NCBI GenBank assembly: GCA_025149125.1
Contig: CP102272.1
Location: 4,402,001-4,466,000 of the forward strand
Source: [Clostridium] asparagiforme DSM 15981
GTDB taxonomy: Bacteria > Bacillota > Clostridia > Lachnospirales > Lachnospiraceae
Length of the DNA stretch: 64,000 nucleotides
Reading direction: 5' to 3'
Position numbers and translations under genes: made by a program
Part shown: one piece after another, positions 18,635-27,427 of the stretch
Numbering within the stretch: position 1 is the first letter of the stretch
Layout of the letters: each line of letters starts with the position of its first letter
Notes under the pieces: model-generated
Seen by the model: only the letters and a program-made list of their open reading frames with translations
Told to the model about the DNA's origin: nothing
Database searches by the model: none

Positions 18635-19516
18635 CTATCTGCGGTCCCGCTGATTCATAACCCGGTTGACGAAGAGCATGAGGATCAGCACCACCACGAT
18701 CAGCAGCATGGAGATCGCCGCGCCGTAGCCGTACTGCTGATCCCGAAATGCCTTGTGGTAGGCGCTCAGCGCCCAGACCTCCGTCTTGATTCCCGGCCCG
18801 CCGTCCGTGATCAGCATGATGGTCACATAGTTGGTTAAAAGCCCCAGGGTCTCCCACAGGGTGATAAACTGGATGTGGTAGCGGATGTTGGGCAAAATGA
18901 TGCTCTTTACGATCTCCCACTCGCTGGCCCCGTCCACCCGGGCCGCCTTGAACTGGTTTTCCGGTATACTCTTGATGGCGCTGGAAAATATGGTGGTCCC
19001 GTAGGCAAAGCTGACCATGACCGTGGCGAACAGGATGATCTGGAAGGGGTACTTGGCAATCCAGTTCAAGGGGAGGCTGCCCGTCAAAGCCGTGTACAGC
19101 TGGTTGACCAGGCCGGCATCGCTGGCCTCCAGAAGCCAGATCCACAGCACGGAGTACACCACCGCGGGCGTGATCATGGGGATCATAAGAAATGCCTTAA
19201 AAACCCCGGAAACCCGCTCGCTCTTGATAAAATACGTGGTCATCACGGCAAAAAACAGGTCCAGCACCACAGTTCCCGTGATAGCAATCAGCACAAATAC
19301 TGCCGTGTTCCGGATAATGGTCAGGGTGTTGGGATCGCGGAAAATTTTCTCATAGTTCTTCAGGCCGGTGAAATGCCACTGAAAGGCCGAGTCCAGATTG
19401 GTAAAGGACATGGCCACCGTGATAAAGGCGGGAAGTATGTAAAACACCGCCACCAATACGAGAAACGGGCTAAGAAATGCGTACGCCTGCCCATTTTTAT
19501 ACTTCTTTTTGTTCAT
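18635..19516 (-). CDS. ABC transporter permease, UgpA/MalF type
   Basis: This 293-residue permease has six hydrophobic segments and an EAA-like loop (IKSIPENQFKAARVDGASEWE) near residues 180-200. It pairs with the downstream permease. It is separated from the binding protein gene by 62 bp that hold a hairpin, a common arrangement that keeps binding protein mRNA more abundant than permease mRNA. Confidence 0.92.
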   Translation of the reverse strand: MNKKKYKNGQAYAFLSPFLVLVAVFYILPAFITVAMSFTNLDSAFQWHFTGLKNYEKIFRDPNTLTIIRNTAVFVLIAITGTVVLDLFFAVMTTYFIKSERVSGVFKAFLMIPMITPAVVYSVLWIWLLEASDAGLVNQLYTALTGSLPLNWIAKYPFQIILFATVMVSFAYGTTIFSSAIKSIPENQFKAARVDGASEWEIVKSIILPNIRYHIQFITLWETLGLLTNYVTIMLITDGGPGIKTEVWALSAYHKAFRDQQYGYGAAISMLLIVVVLILMLFVNRVMNQRDRR

Positions 19517-19547
19517 GCGCGTATCCTCTCATTGCATTCAAGTGGGA

Positions 19548-19571
19548 AAGGTTCCCGAAAACGGGAACCTT
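19548..19571 (-). terminator. Intercistronic hairpin between binding protein and permease
   Basis: A perfect stem AAGGTTCCC/GGGAACCTT with a 6-nt loop and no strong T-run lies directly after the binding protein gene. It probably attenuates transcription or protects the upstream mRNA rather than ending all transcription. Confidence 0.6.
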
Positions 19572-19578
19572 ATGCCTG

Positions 19579-20970
19579 TTATTTCTGCACCAGTCCGTCG
19601 ATGTTGAGTTCCGCCTGAGCCTTCGCGTTCTCAAAGGACTCCTGAGGTGTGGTCTGTCCCAGCTCCAGAGTCACGATCTCCGTAAACAGATAGCCTCTTA
19701 AAGTCGTCTGTCCCTCCACTGCGGGCGGCGTGACGGCGTAGTCCGTCATATAGGTCACCCCGGCCAGCAGGGGATGCTCCGTGATCTGCGGGTCCTCGTT
19801 GGCCTTTTTCACGGAGGACAGGGTGTAAATGGTGGCGGCATGTCTGGCCATCATATCCGAAGAACCGGTAATCATCTCGCGCACAATGTCCTTACAGACC
19901 TCTGGGTATTTGGTGTCCGCGCTGATGGCGATGGTCTGAGGCGCGGCCACTGCAAAGGGCTGTCCGGACGCGTCCGCAGCCGGGAACAGCACAAAGGCCT
20001 CCTGCTTGGCGAATTCCTCGGTGGAACGCCCCGCAGCCTGAGCCACATAGGTGGCGGAGAACATAGGCCCGTAGTAGGCGAAGGCCTCGCCGGTGCCCAC
20101 CATCTTGTTGATGGTATCCCAGCCCAGCTGGTTTAAATTGTCCGGAGTAATCCCCCGCGTCTGAGCGTTGTCATAGGTAAACTGGAAGAACTTCAAAATC
20201 CCCTGGTTGTCGAACACCAGCTGGTTCTGGTCGTTATAGTAGACCCCTCCCAGGGCATTGATAATGTCGTAAAAGTCATTACCTGCGCTGGGACGGTGAA
20301 CCAGGCCGTACTTGGCTCCGCCCTTCTCCACCACCTCCTGGCAGATATCGATAAAGTCGTCGAAGAGCACTTCCTTGTTCCGGATCTTCTCAGGCAGGGC
20401 CTCCACCTCCTCGTCGGTCCAGCCGATGGCTTTTAAGTCCTCCTTATTGTAGTAGATCACGCGGAAGGGCATGTCCATGGGAATGGCGTAGGCTTTCCCG
20501 TCCACCATGCAGGCGTTGAATGCGCCGTCCACAAAATCGTCGGTCATAAGGTCCGTCACATCCATAACCACCCCGGCATCCGCGTATCCGGCAATGTCCG
20601 CATCGCAGGTGAAAATATCCGGCGCGTCCCCGCTCTTGTGGGAAAACACGATGTTGTTGTGGTAATCCGTCCAGTCGATCTGCTGGTAGTCGGTCTCAAA
20701 CTGAACCTCGATATTCTTTCCCTCGGCGGCGTACTTCTCATTCAGCCGTTTGCCCGCCTCCATCACGGCCTCCGGGATCGTGACATAGTCCTTGTTGTGG
20801 GACAGCTTGATGGTGACGATCTCCTTCTCCGCCGCCGCGTCCCCCTGGGCATTGGCTTCCGCTTTCGTCTCCGCCGCTTTTGTGCCCGCTTCCTGACCGC
20901 CGCCGCAGCCCGCCAGCATCCCCGCCGCTACCGCTGTGCACAACAGTGCGCTCAACATTTTCTTTCTCAT
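19579..20970 (-). CDS. ABC transporter substrate-binding lipoprotein (Ugp-like operon)
   Basis: This 463-residue family-1 extracellular solute-binding lipoprotein has a signal peptide with a lipobox (LAGC, Cys22) and an Ala/Lys/Glu-rich tether to ~50. The first gene of the five-gene ABC/GDPD set, it captures the substrate outside the membrane. Gene order points to glycerol-3-phosphate or glycerophosphodiesters. A sugar ligand is possible because the CUT1 family includes many sugar binders and a LacI gene follows. AGGAGG precedes the ATG. Confidence 0.88.
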   Translation of the reverse strand: MRKKMLSALLCTAVAAGMLAGCGGGQEAGTKAAETKAEANAQGDAAAEKEIVTIKLSHNKDYVTIPEAVMEAGKRLNEKYAAEGKNIEVQFETDYQQIDWTDYHNNIVFSHKSGDAPDIFTCDADIAGYADAGVVMDVTDLMTDDFVDGAFNACMVDGKAYAIPMDMPFRVIYYNKEDLKAIGWTDEEVEALPEKIRNKEVLFDDFIDICQEVVEKGGAKYGLVHRPSAGNDFYDIINALGGVYYNDQNQLVFDNQGILKFFQFTYDNAQTRGITPDNLNQLGWDTINKMVGTGEAFAYYGPMFSATYVAQAAGRSTEEFAKQEAFVLFPAADASGQPFAVAAPQTIAISADTKYPEVCKDIVREMITGSSDMMARHAATIYTLSSVKKANEDPQITEHPLLAGVTYMTDYAVTPPAVEGQTTLRGYLFTEIVTLELGQTTPQESFENAKAQAELNIDGLVQK

Positions 20971-21114
20971 TTTCTCATCCTCCTGTTCTCATGATCAATG
21001 CATTTTTGTTTCCTTTTTTTCAGTAAATTTTTCCCACTACTTTCCAGCAGACGCAGCGCTCCCGTTCTGGGCATTTTTCACTTTTTTTCCGCTGCGATGT
21101 CGCTTATATGGTTG

Positions 21115-21203
21115 ATTATACTGTCACTTCACCGGAAAGTCAATGGTTTTTACAGTAAATTTAAAACAATATTTTAGTAAAATATATTTATTTTTTTACT
21201 GAA
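21115..21203 (-). promoter_or_regulatory. Promoter and upstream TTTACT repeats of the ABC/GDPD operon
   Basis: On the minus strand there is a near-consensus promoter: -35 TTGACT (21138-21143), a 17-bp spacer and -10 TATAAT (21115-21120). Upstream of the -35, TTTACT occurs at 21154-21159 and 21176-21181, exactly 22 bp (two helical turns) apart, and an inverse copy (TTTACTG on the plus strand) lies near 21195. Direct repeats of TTNACA-like hexamers in 11-bp phase are the layout of PhoP/PhoB boxes. Phosphate control would suit a ugp-type operon, but the match is imperfect. Confidence 0.6.
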
Positions 21204-21268
21204 TTGTGTTATACTGATTTCCACAACCAAAAACAAGGATATTTGAATCAGAAAAGGAGTTGATATCA

Positions 21269-21994
21269 ATGATTCGCACAGTTGCAGATTTACATACCCA
21301 CACGAGTGTGAGCCAGCACGCCTACAGCTCGCTGGACGAGATGGCCCGCAGCGCCGCAGAGCTGGGCCTGGCAGCCATCGGGATCACGGACCACGGACCC
21401 GGCATGATGGACGGTGCAATCCGTCACCATTTCTATTGTATGAGAGGACTTCCGAAGGCGGTCCACGGCCTCCGCCTGGTAACCGGAGCCGAGGTCAATA
21501 TAAAAGATTTTGACGGCGGCCTGGATCTGGACCGGGACGTGCTGCGGCAGCTGGATTTCGTGGTGGCCTCCTATCACGTGGAGGCCATCGATCCGGCTGC
21601 TTCAGAGCAGCATACAAGGGGATGGCTAAACGTTATCGCCAACCCAGACGTGGACTGTCTGGGCCACTGCGGCAACCCGGTGTTCGCCTGCGACTACGAG
21701 GCCGTGGTAAAAGCCTGCCGGGAGCACGGCAAGGCGGTGGAGATCAACTCCAGCTCCTTTAAGGTACGCCCCGGAAGCGCCGAAACCTGCCGCGCCGTGG
21801 CCCTGCTCTGCAAGGAATACGGCGTCCCCGTGCTGATCAGCTCCGACGCCCACTCCCGCTACTTCGTGGGGGATCACCGAGCCGCCATCCGGCTGCTGGA
21901 GTCCGTGGGCTTCCCGGAGGAGCTGGTGATCAACGGCGAGAAAGGACGGCTCATGAACTATCTGGACTGGCTGGAACAGGGAAAGGCTCTGTGA
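21269..21994 (+). CDS. PHP domain phosphatase, YcdX-like
   Basis: This 241-residue PHP-family metal-dependent phosphoesterase has the four PHP metal motifs in order: DLHTHTS near the start, TDHGP (~41-45), GAEVN (~74-78), and a C-terminal SDAHSR (~190). These supply His/Asp/Glu ligands for a trinuclear metal site. AAAAGGAG lies nine bases before the ATG at 21269; a TTG three codons upstream overlaps this site and is unlikely. It is divergent from the ABC/GDPD operon and may process an imported phosphorylated compound, which is inference from position. Confidence 0.88.
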   Translation: MIRTVADLHTHTSVSQHAYSSLDEMARSAAELGLAAIGITDHGPGMMDGAIRHHFYCMRGLPKAVHGLRLVTGAEVNIKDFDGGLDLDRDVLRQLDFVVASYHVEAIDPAASEQHTRGWLNVIANPDVDCLGHCGNPVFACDYEAVVKACREHGKAVEINSSSFKVRPGSAETCRAVALLCKEYGVPVLISSDAHSRYFVGDHRAAIRLLESVGFPEELVINGEKGRLMNYLDWLEQGKAL

Positions 21995-22108
21995 TGCCGC
22001 CGGGAATCCGCAGCCGGGCAGACGGCCGGAGCGGCGGCACATTGCAGCATTATTTCCGATAAAATATTTCCATTTGGCAAATATAAAGGGCCATAATCTC
22101 TTCAAACT

Positions 22109-22197
22109 ATGGTATAATAAGGAAACGTAATACTTATCATCAGCCTCACGGCTGGTGACATGGTATAATAAGGAAACGTAATGCTTATCATCAGCCT
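22109..22197 (+). repeat. 38-bp tandem duplication with an extended -10 upstream of glnA
   Basis: Two copies (22109-22146 and 22160-22197) are 37/38 identical and start 51 bp apart. Each carries TGGTATAAT, an extended -10 element (22110-22118 and 22161-22169), so this appears to be a duplicated glnA promoter region. The first copy is followed by a small CAGCC-TCAC-GGCTG hairpin. No good -35 is seen for either. Confidence 0.75.
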
Positions 22198-22243
22198 GAT
22201 AACGAACGCGTTTCGCGAACACACCAATTTTGGAGGGGAAAAC

Positions 22244-23671
22244 ATGTCTAAGAGTACAGAAGTATTACAAATCTGCCAGGAGCAGGGAATCAAAATGATT
22301 GATTTCAAGATGACGGATTTAAACGGCCGGTGGCGGCACATCACGATCCCGGTGGAGCGCTTTAACGAGGATATTTTCACCCAGGGCATCGGCTTCGACG
22401 GTTCCAACTACGGGTACGCCCCGGTGGAGAAGAGCGATATGGTCTTTATCCCGGACCCGGAGACCGCGGTGGTGGACCCGTTTACGGAGATTCCCACCCT
22501 GACCATGTGCGGGGACGTCTGCGTCATCGGGAAGGAGAACCGCCCCTTTGACCAGTATCCCAGAAACGTGAGCCTGCGGGCCATCCAGTACATGAAAGAC
22601 CAGGGGATCGCGGACCAGATGCTCATCGGGCCGGAGTTTGAGTTCCATTTATTCGACAACGTCAGCTACATGGTAGAGCCCCAGCGCATGGCCTTCACCG
22701 TGGACACACGGCAGGCGTCCTGGAACAGCGGCCGGGAGACCGCGGACAACAAGGGCTTCCAGGTGCCCGGAGGCGGCGGATACCACATCGCGGCGCCTCA
22801 GGACGTGGCCTACACCCTGCGCAGCAAGATGTGCATGCTGCTCCAGGACTGGGGCGTGGACGTCAAATACCACCACCACGAGGTGGGCGGCTCCGGTCAG
22901 ATGGAGATCGAGGTAGAGCTGGGCGATATGGTGGACATGGCGGACAAGACCATGATCATCAAGTACGTGATCCACAACGCCGCCGTCCAGGACGGAAGGA
23001 CCGCCACCTTTATGCCCAAGCCCATCTACAAAGAGGCGGGCAACGGCATGCATGTGCACATGCTGTTGTTAAAGGACGGGGAGCCCGTTTTCTACGACGA
23101 GAACGGTTATTCCGGCCTGAGCAGGACAGCCCACTATTTTATCGGCGGACTGTTAAAGCACGTCCCGTCCCTGTGCGCCTTCACCAACCCGTCCACCAAC
23201 TCCTTCAAACGCCTGGTGCCTGGGTTTGAAGCGCCGGTGACCATCGGCTATGCCACCTCCAACCGCAGCGCCGTGATCCGCATCCCGGCTTACGCAAAAA
23301 CGCCAAAGGCCAAGCGGTTCGAGCTGAGGAACCCGGACGCCACGGCCAACCCCTACTACGCCTACGCCGCCATTCTCATGGCCGGACTGGACGGAATCAA
23401 AAACCAGATCGACCCGGAAGCCCACGGCTGGGGTCCCTTTGACTGCAACCTCTATGACCTGCCCGAGGATGAGAAGGCGAAGATCCAGTCCCTTCCCAAG
23501 ACATTGGACGAGGCATTGGACGCCCTGGAAGCGGACCACGACTATTTGACCGCAGGCGGCGTGTTCCCGGAGCGTCTCATTGAAATCTGGCTGGGGAAGA
23601 AACGCCAGGAGAGCCGTGAGCTGTCCCAGATTCCCCATCCGGCGGAGTTCCAGCGGTATTTTGATCTTTAA
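22244..23671 (+). CDS. glnA: Type I glutamine synthetase
   Basis: Glutamine synthetase condenses glutamate and ammonia using ATP and is the main nitrogen assimilation enzyme. The 475-residue protein has the N-terminal beta-grasp domain (~15-110, with a GFDGSNYGYAPVEKSDM loop) and the catalytic domain with GPEFEF, HHHEVGGSGQMEIE, NGMHVHM, NPSTNSFKRLVPGFEAP and NRSAVIRIP motifs, i.e. the complete metal and nucleotide site. The ATG at 22244 has GGAGGGG five bases upstream. It is monocistronic behind the duplicated promoter region. It is somewhat longer than the usual ~445-residue clostridial GSI-alpha. Confidence 0.96.
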   Translation: MSKSTEVLQICQEQGIKMIDFKMTDLNGRWRHITIPVERFNEDIFTQGIGFDGSNYGYAPVEKSDMVFIPDPETAVVDPFTEIPTLTMCGDVCVIGKENRPFDQYPRNVSLRAIQYMKDQGIADQMLIGPEFEFHLFDNVSYMVEPQRMAFTVDTRQASWNSGRETADNKGFQVPGGGGYHIAAPQDVAYTLRSKMCMLLQDWGVDVKYHHHEVGGSGQMEIEVELGDMVDMADKTMIIKYVIHNAAVQDGRTATFMPKPIYKEAGNGMHVHMLLLKDGEPVFYDENGYSGLSRTAHYFIGGLLKHVPSLCAFTNPSTNSFKRLVPGFEAPVTIGYATSNRSAVIRIPAYAKTPKAKRFELRNPDATANPYYAYAAILMAGLDGIKNQIDPEAHGWGPFDCNLYDLPEDEKAKIQSLPKTLDEALDALEADHDYLTAGGVFPERLIEIWLGKKRQESRELSQIPHPAEFQRYFDL

Positions 23672-23756
23672 TCCGTAAATGCGCGGCGGGGTCCCGGTGG
23701 ACCGTGCCGCGTTCTGCCGCACTCCTACGGCCTTCGGAAAAAACCGCCGGGCGCAC

Positions 23757-23797
23757 CAAAAAAAGGGTACCGCTCCGTTCAGGAATGCGGTACCCCT
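23757..23797 (-). terminator. Terminator of HPr (usable by glnA)
   Basis: The stem GGGTACCGC/GCGGTACCC is followed on the minus strand by seven T residues. The hairpin lies between convergent glnA and the HPr gene, so on the plus strand it can also mark the glnA 3' end, although the T-run there is poor. Confidence 0.8.
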
Positions 23798-23858
23798 TCT
23801 TAAAATTCTGATTTTCCCGTATGGAGAGTCCCGGGACTCCAATCATACAGGGATGGAC

Positions 23859-24125
23859 TTACAGCTCGCCCAGTCCGCTCTCAATGGCCTCGGACAGAGT
23901 CTTTAACGCCTCTTCCTCATCCTCGCCGTCGCAGATCAGGTTGATCTCGGTGCCGGACTTGATCCCGGCAGCCATCACGTTTAATACGCTCTTTGCAACG
24001 ATCTTTTTATCCCCACACTCAATGATAACGTCGCATTTGAACTTCATGGCAGCCTGAGAGAGAACGCCGGCGGGTCTTAAATGTAATCCGGAGGGATTCA
24101 CAACGGTTAAAGTTTTACTGATCAT
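23859..24125 (-). CDS. HPr family phosphocarrier protein
   Basis: This 88-residue HPr-fold protein carries the PTS phosphorelay His15 in SGLHLRPAG and the regulatory Ser46 in AKSVLNVMAAG at the canonical positions. It can therefore be phosphorylated by enzyme I at His15 and by HPr kinase at Ser46 for catabolite control. It is monocistronic, far from ptsI, with its own strong promoter and terminator. A second HPr-like protein lies beside ptsI at 60867; the sequence alone does not tell which is the main carrier. Confidence 0.92.
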   Translation of the reverse strand: MISKTLTVVNPSGLHLRPAGVLSQAAMKFKCDVIIECGDKKIVAKSVLNVMAAGIKSGTEINLICDGEDEEEALKTLSEAIESGLGEL

Positions 24126-24193
24126 ATCAATTCTCCTTATTAATATATTTTATACTCGTTTGGGAGCCTTAGAAAGGCATGTCTCCTACCAAG

Positions 24194-24222
24194 ATTTTAT
24201 TACAATCACCCATTGATGTCAA
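24194..24222 (-). promoter_or_regulatory. Promoter of the HPr gene
   Basis: There is a consensus -35 TTGACA (24217-24222), a 17-bp spacer and -10 TAAAAT (24194-24199) on the minus strand. The -35 abuts the stop codon of queH, and the leader is about 60 nt. Confidence 0.85.
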
Positions 24223-24223
24223 G

Positions 24224-24991
24224 TTAATCGGCCACTTCGCGGTCAACTTTTTCACAAACTTTTTCACAGTCGTCCGCCGCCCCGCATTCTGTCCCGACGG
24301 CTCCGTCCTTACCCCTCCTGGCTTCCCGGGAAAATACGCAGCCGCAGTAGTCCTGCCGGTAGAGGCCGTACCGGGCCGACAGCTCGGTGGAGCGCTTGTA
24401 GCCGTTCTTTTTCTTGAAATCGGACATCAGATAGGGCACGCCGTACTCTGCGGCCAGCCGCTCCCCGATCTCGTTGAGCTTTCCTGCATTTTTCAGGGGG
24501 CTGATGGACAGCGTGGTGGTAAAATAGTCGAACTTCCCCTCTACTGCCGCCCGGGCAGCCCGGCGCAGGCGCAGCTCATAGCAGATAAAGCAGCGCTCTC
24601 CCCCTTCCCGGTCTCCCTCATGCCCCCGCACCGCCTGGTAAAATTCCTCCGGCTCATACTCCCCGCCCTGAAATTCCACCGGAATTCCCAGCGCCCCGGC
24701 GCACTCCATCTCCCGGATCAGCCGCTCCTGCTCCCCGATGCGCTCCTGATACTCCTGTGGTGGATAGATGTTGGGATTAAAATAAAACAGCGTGATGGCA
24801 AAATACCGGGAAAGGTACTCCAGCACGTAGCTGCTGCAGGGCGCGCAGCAGCTGTGCAGCAGCAGCCTGAGCCTTTTGCCTTCCCGCTCCAGACCCTCGA
24901 TCACCTTGTCCAGCTCCCGCTGGTAATTGCGCTTCTGCGCCGTCCGGCCCGTGTCTGCGCCCCGGCCGTTTTTTGTCGTCTCTCGCTCCAT
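24224..24991 (-). CDS. queH: Epoxyqueuosine reductase QueH
   Basis: QueH performs the last step of queuosine synthesis in tRNA, reducing epoxyqueuosine to queuosine; it replaces QueG in many anaerobes. The ~255-residue protein has the conserved cysteine motifs HSCCAPCS, RCFICYELRL and YCGCVFS, which bind an iron-sulphur cluster and an additional iron. The ATG at 24991 has GGAGGAG upstream. An in-frame upstream extension to 25144 is low-complexity and GC-rich and is probably not translated. It lies just after sigA on the same strand. Confidence 0.92.
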   Translation of the reverse strand: MERETTKNGRGADTGRTAQKRNYQRELDKVIEGLEREGKRLRLLLHSCCAPCSSYVLEYLSRYFAITLFYFNPNIYPPQEYQERIGEQERLIREMECAGALGIPVEFQGGEYEPEEFYQAVRGHEGDREGGERCFICYELRLRRAARAAVEGKFDYFTTTLSISPLKNAGKLNEIGERLAAEYGVPYLMSDFKKKNGYKRSTELSARYGLYRQDYCGCVFSREARRGKDGAVGTECGAADDCEKVCEKVDREVAD

Positions 24992-25162
24992 TCGCGCTCC
25001 TCCCCGCCGCTCTGAACAGCGGCCTCTATTTTCCCAGACCGCGGCGCCATTTTCCGGCGCCCCGCGGTATTTTCCGGCGCCCGCCGCATTTTCGAAACGC
25101 GAAAAACGGGGCCGCCCTACCGGCGGTCCCGCACAACGTTCCATTCACTCTATACCCGAAGC

Positions 25163-26308
25163 TTACAGGAAATCCCGGATCCGCTTGCTGCGCACCGGAT
25201 TGCGCAGTTTGCGCAGAGCCTTTGCCTCGATCTGGCGGATGCGCTCCCTGGTGACGTTGAACTCCTTGCCAACCTCCTCCAGCGTGCGGGGATGTCCATC
25301 CTCCAGGCCGAAGCGCAGCACGATCACCTGGCGCTCCCGCTCCTTCAAATCTCCCAGCAGCGCATCGATGTGCTCGCGCAGCATCACGGACTCCACATTC
25401 CCCTCGGGGGTCACCACATTGTTGTCCGCCACAAAATCGCCCAGGTTGGAGTCGTCCTCCTCGCCGATGGGAGTCTCTAAGGAAGCGGGCTCTCTGGCGA
25501 TCTGCATGATCTCCATCACCTTGTCCTCGGTCATGTCCAAAGCCTCCGCCAGCTCGGTCACAGAAGGCTCATAGCCCAGCTCCAGCGTCAGCTTACGCTG
25601 CATCTTGGACATCTTGTTAATCGTCTCCACCATATGCACCGGCACCCGGATGGTGCGGGCCTGGTCTGCCAGCGCCCGCGTCACGGACTGGCGAATCCAC
25701 CAGGTAGCATATGTACTTAGCTTATAACCCTTTGTATAGTCGAATTTTTCAACGCCTTTAATCAGTCCCAGATTTCCCTCCTGAACCAGATCCAGGAAGC
25801 TCATTCCCCTGCCGGTATAGCGCTTGGCAATACTAACCACCAAACGCAGATTGGCCTCAATCAACCGCTCTTTTGCAGCTTCGTCGCCCTCGGCTTTGCG
25901 CTGGGCCAGCTGTAATTCTTCATCTGCCGTAAGAAGCGGTACTGTGCCGATCTCCTTCAGGTACATACGGACGGGATCTTCGGTTCCGATACCCTCGAGC
26001 AGGTCCACCGCATCCAGGTCGATCTCCTCTTCCTCCGTATCCTTCATAAAGCTGTCATCATCAAGGTCCAGATCCAAATCCAGATCGTCCAGGAGCGCGG
26101 ATTCCTCTGAGAGCATCTTCTCGTCCAGTTCGGGAACTACGTCGATATTACGGTTCTCCAGATAACTGTAAATGTGGTCCATCTGCTCCGGCGACAGGCT
26201 GTCTCCGGCAAAGAAGTCGTTGATCTCCCCGGCATCGAGCGTATTGTGTTTGCCCTTTGCAAGTTCAACCAGCTTTTCCAGCTTTTTTAAAAAATCGTCC
26301 TTTTCCAC
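25163..26308 (-). CDS. sigA: Primary RNA polymerase sigma factor
   Basis: This is the housekeeping sigma-70 factor, 381 residues. A reduced acidic region 1 (D/E-rich, ~60-110) precedes region 2 with [20 protein letters not shown] and [19 protein letters not shown], which binds and melts the -10 element. Region 3 follows, and region 4 contains [28 protein letters not shown], which reads the -35. dnaG, its usual neighbour, is not present upstream; a lipid kinase gene is there instead. Its own promoter is clear. Confidence 0.96.
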   Translation of the reverse strand: MEKDDFLKKLEKLVELAKGKHNTLDAGEINDFFAGDSLSPEQMDHIYSYLENRNIDVVPELDEKMLSEESALLDDLDLDLDLDDDSFMKDTEEEEIDLDAVDLLEGIGTEDPVRMYLKEIGTVPLLTADEELQLAQRKAEGDEAAKERLIEANLRLVVSIAKRYTGRGMSFLDLVQEGNLGLIKGVEKFDYTKGYKLSTYATWWIRQSVTRALADQARTIRVPVHMVETINKMSKMQRKLTLELGYEPSVTELAEALDMTEDKVMEIMQIAREPASLETPIGEEDDSNLGDFVADNNVVTPEGNVESVMLREHIDALLGDLKERERQVIVLRFGLEDGHPRTLEEVGKEFNVTRERIRQIEAKALRKLRNPVRSKRIRDFL

Positions 26309-26385
26309 TGATAAACGTCCTTTCGCTTGAAAGTAAGTAGGTTGCCTACGCAGAAGCTCCTGTGGAGAAACTTCTACAACTTATC

Positions 26386-26414
26386 ATTATATACGATCAA
26401 TCGATACTTTTCAA
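26386..26414 (-). promoter_or_regulatory. sigA promoter
   Basis: -35 TTGAAA (26409-26414), a 17-bp spacer and -10 TATAAT (26386-26391) on the minus strand, between the lipid kinase stop and the sigA start. Confidence 0.85.
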
Positions 26415-26466
26415 CATATTTACGGAAAAACTTATCAAAATCGACGTAACAGTTCAAAAGGCGGCC

Positions 26467-27369
26467 TCACATCAGCTCGTCGTTTCTGCGCAGAATCCGG
26501 ATCTTTTTCTGCAGATTCACGATCTCCACCTCAGTCCTGCTGCCGCCGAACTCGCCGTCCAGCACCCAGTCCACCGGCGCATCCGACACCATGCGGATCG
26601 CCCGGGTCTTGAACTTGTATACATACTCGTTGGGCTCTTCCTTCAGGAACATGTAGTTGATAATGTTGGTTAGGTCCACCGGCGTCCTGGGCATGCGGAT
26701 CAAAAGCACCTCGAACTCGCCGTCGTTTAAGGCCACGGACTGGTTCACCAGGCCCTTGAAGCCGCCCACGCTGATGGTGTTGGTGACCATTCCGAACACA
26801 AAATCCTCCTCCAGCACCTGGTCGTCCCACTCCACCCGCATATGCCTGGGCTTTAAGCCCGCCAGGCTCTTTACGCCCTCCAGCACGTAGGCGTTGTGGC
26901 CCAGCCAGTTCTTCTTGTCCTGGGGCGTCAGATAGGACACTTCCGTGAAGGCTCCGAAACCGGCGATGTAGACGAAATACTGGTCTTTACAGAAGCGCCC
27001 GATGTCGATGGGATAGGGGCTGCCCTCCACAATGTCGGCGGCCGCCTCCTGCATGGACTTTGGAAGCCCCAGGCTGGCGGCGAAATCGTTGGTGGACCCG
27101 GCCGGAATATACCCAAGCAGCGGGATGCGCTCCAGATTCATCATACCGGTCACCGCCTCGTTCAAGGTGCCGTCACCCCCGCTCACCACCAGCACGTCCA
27201 TTCGGTCCGCGTAATCCTTCACCCACTCCACACAGTCTCTCTGACTCTGGGTCACGTGGACATGGATATCGTAACCGGCTTTGGTGAAAATGTCGAGGAT
27301 TCCCATGAGCTGGCCCCGGATCTGTTCCTTACCGGAACGCGGATTGAAGATAAACATCAGTTTTTTCAT
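26467..27369 (-). CDS. Diacylglycerol/lipid kinase family protein
   Basis: This 300-residue YegS/DgkB-type lipid kinase phosphorylates diacylglycerol or related lipids with ATP at the membrane. The N-terminal half has the NPRSGK motif and the glycine-rich VVSGGDGTLNEAVTG nucleotide-binding loop (~60-74). PAGSTNDFAASLG (~95) follows, and the C-terminal beta-sandwich closes the protein. The ATG at 27369 has GGAGGG eight bases before it, preferred over an upstream ATG at 27423. It lies between mutY and sigA on the same strand. Confidence 0.92.
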   Translation of the reverse strand: MKKLMFIFNPRSGKEQIRGQLMGILDIFTKAGYDIHVHVTQSQRDCVEWVKDYADRMDVLVVSGGDGTLNEAVTGMMNLERIPLLGYIPAGSTNDFAASLGLPKSMQEAAADIVEGSPYPIDIGRFCKDQYFVYIAGFGAFTEVSYLTPQDKKNWLGHNAYVLEGVKSLAGLKPRHMRVEWDDQVLEEDFVFGMVTNTISVGGFKGLVNQSVALNDGEFEVLLIRMPRTPVDLTNIINYMFLKEEPNEYVYKFKTRAIRMVSDAPVDWVLDGEFGGSRTEVEIVNLQKKIRILRRNDELM

Positions 27370-27427
27370 TCCACATTCCCTCCTTTCCAAAGTATGTCCC
27401 CTTTTTCTTCCATTATCCAACAAAATC

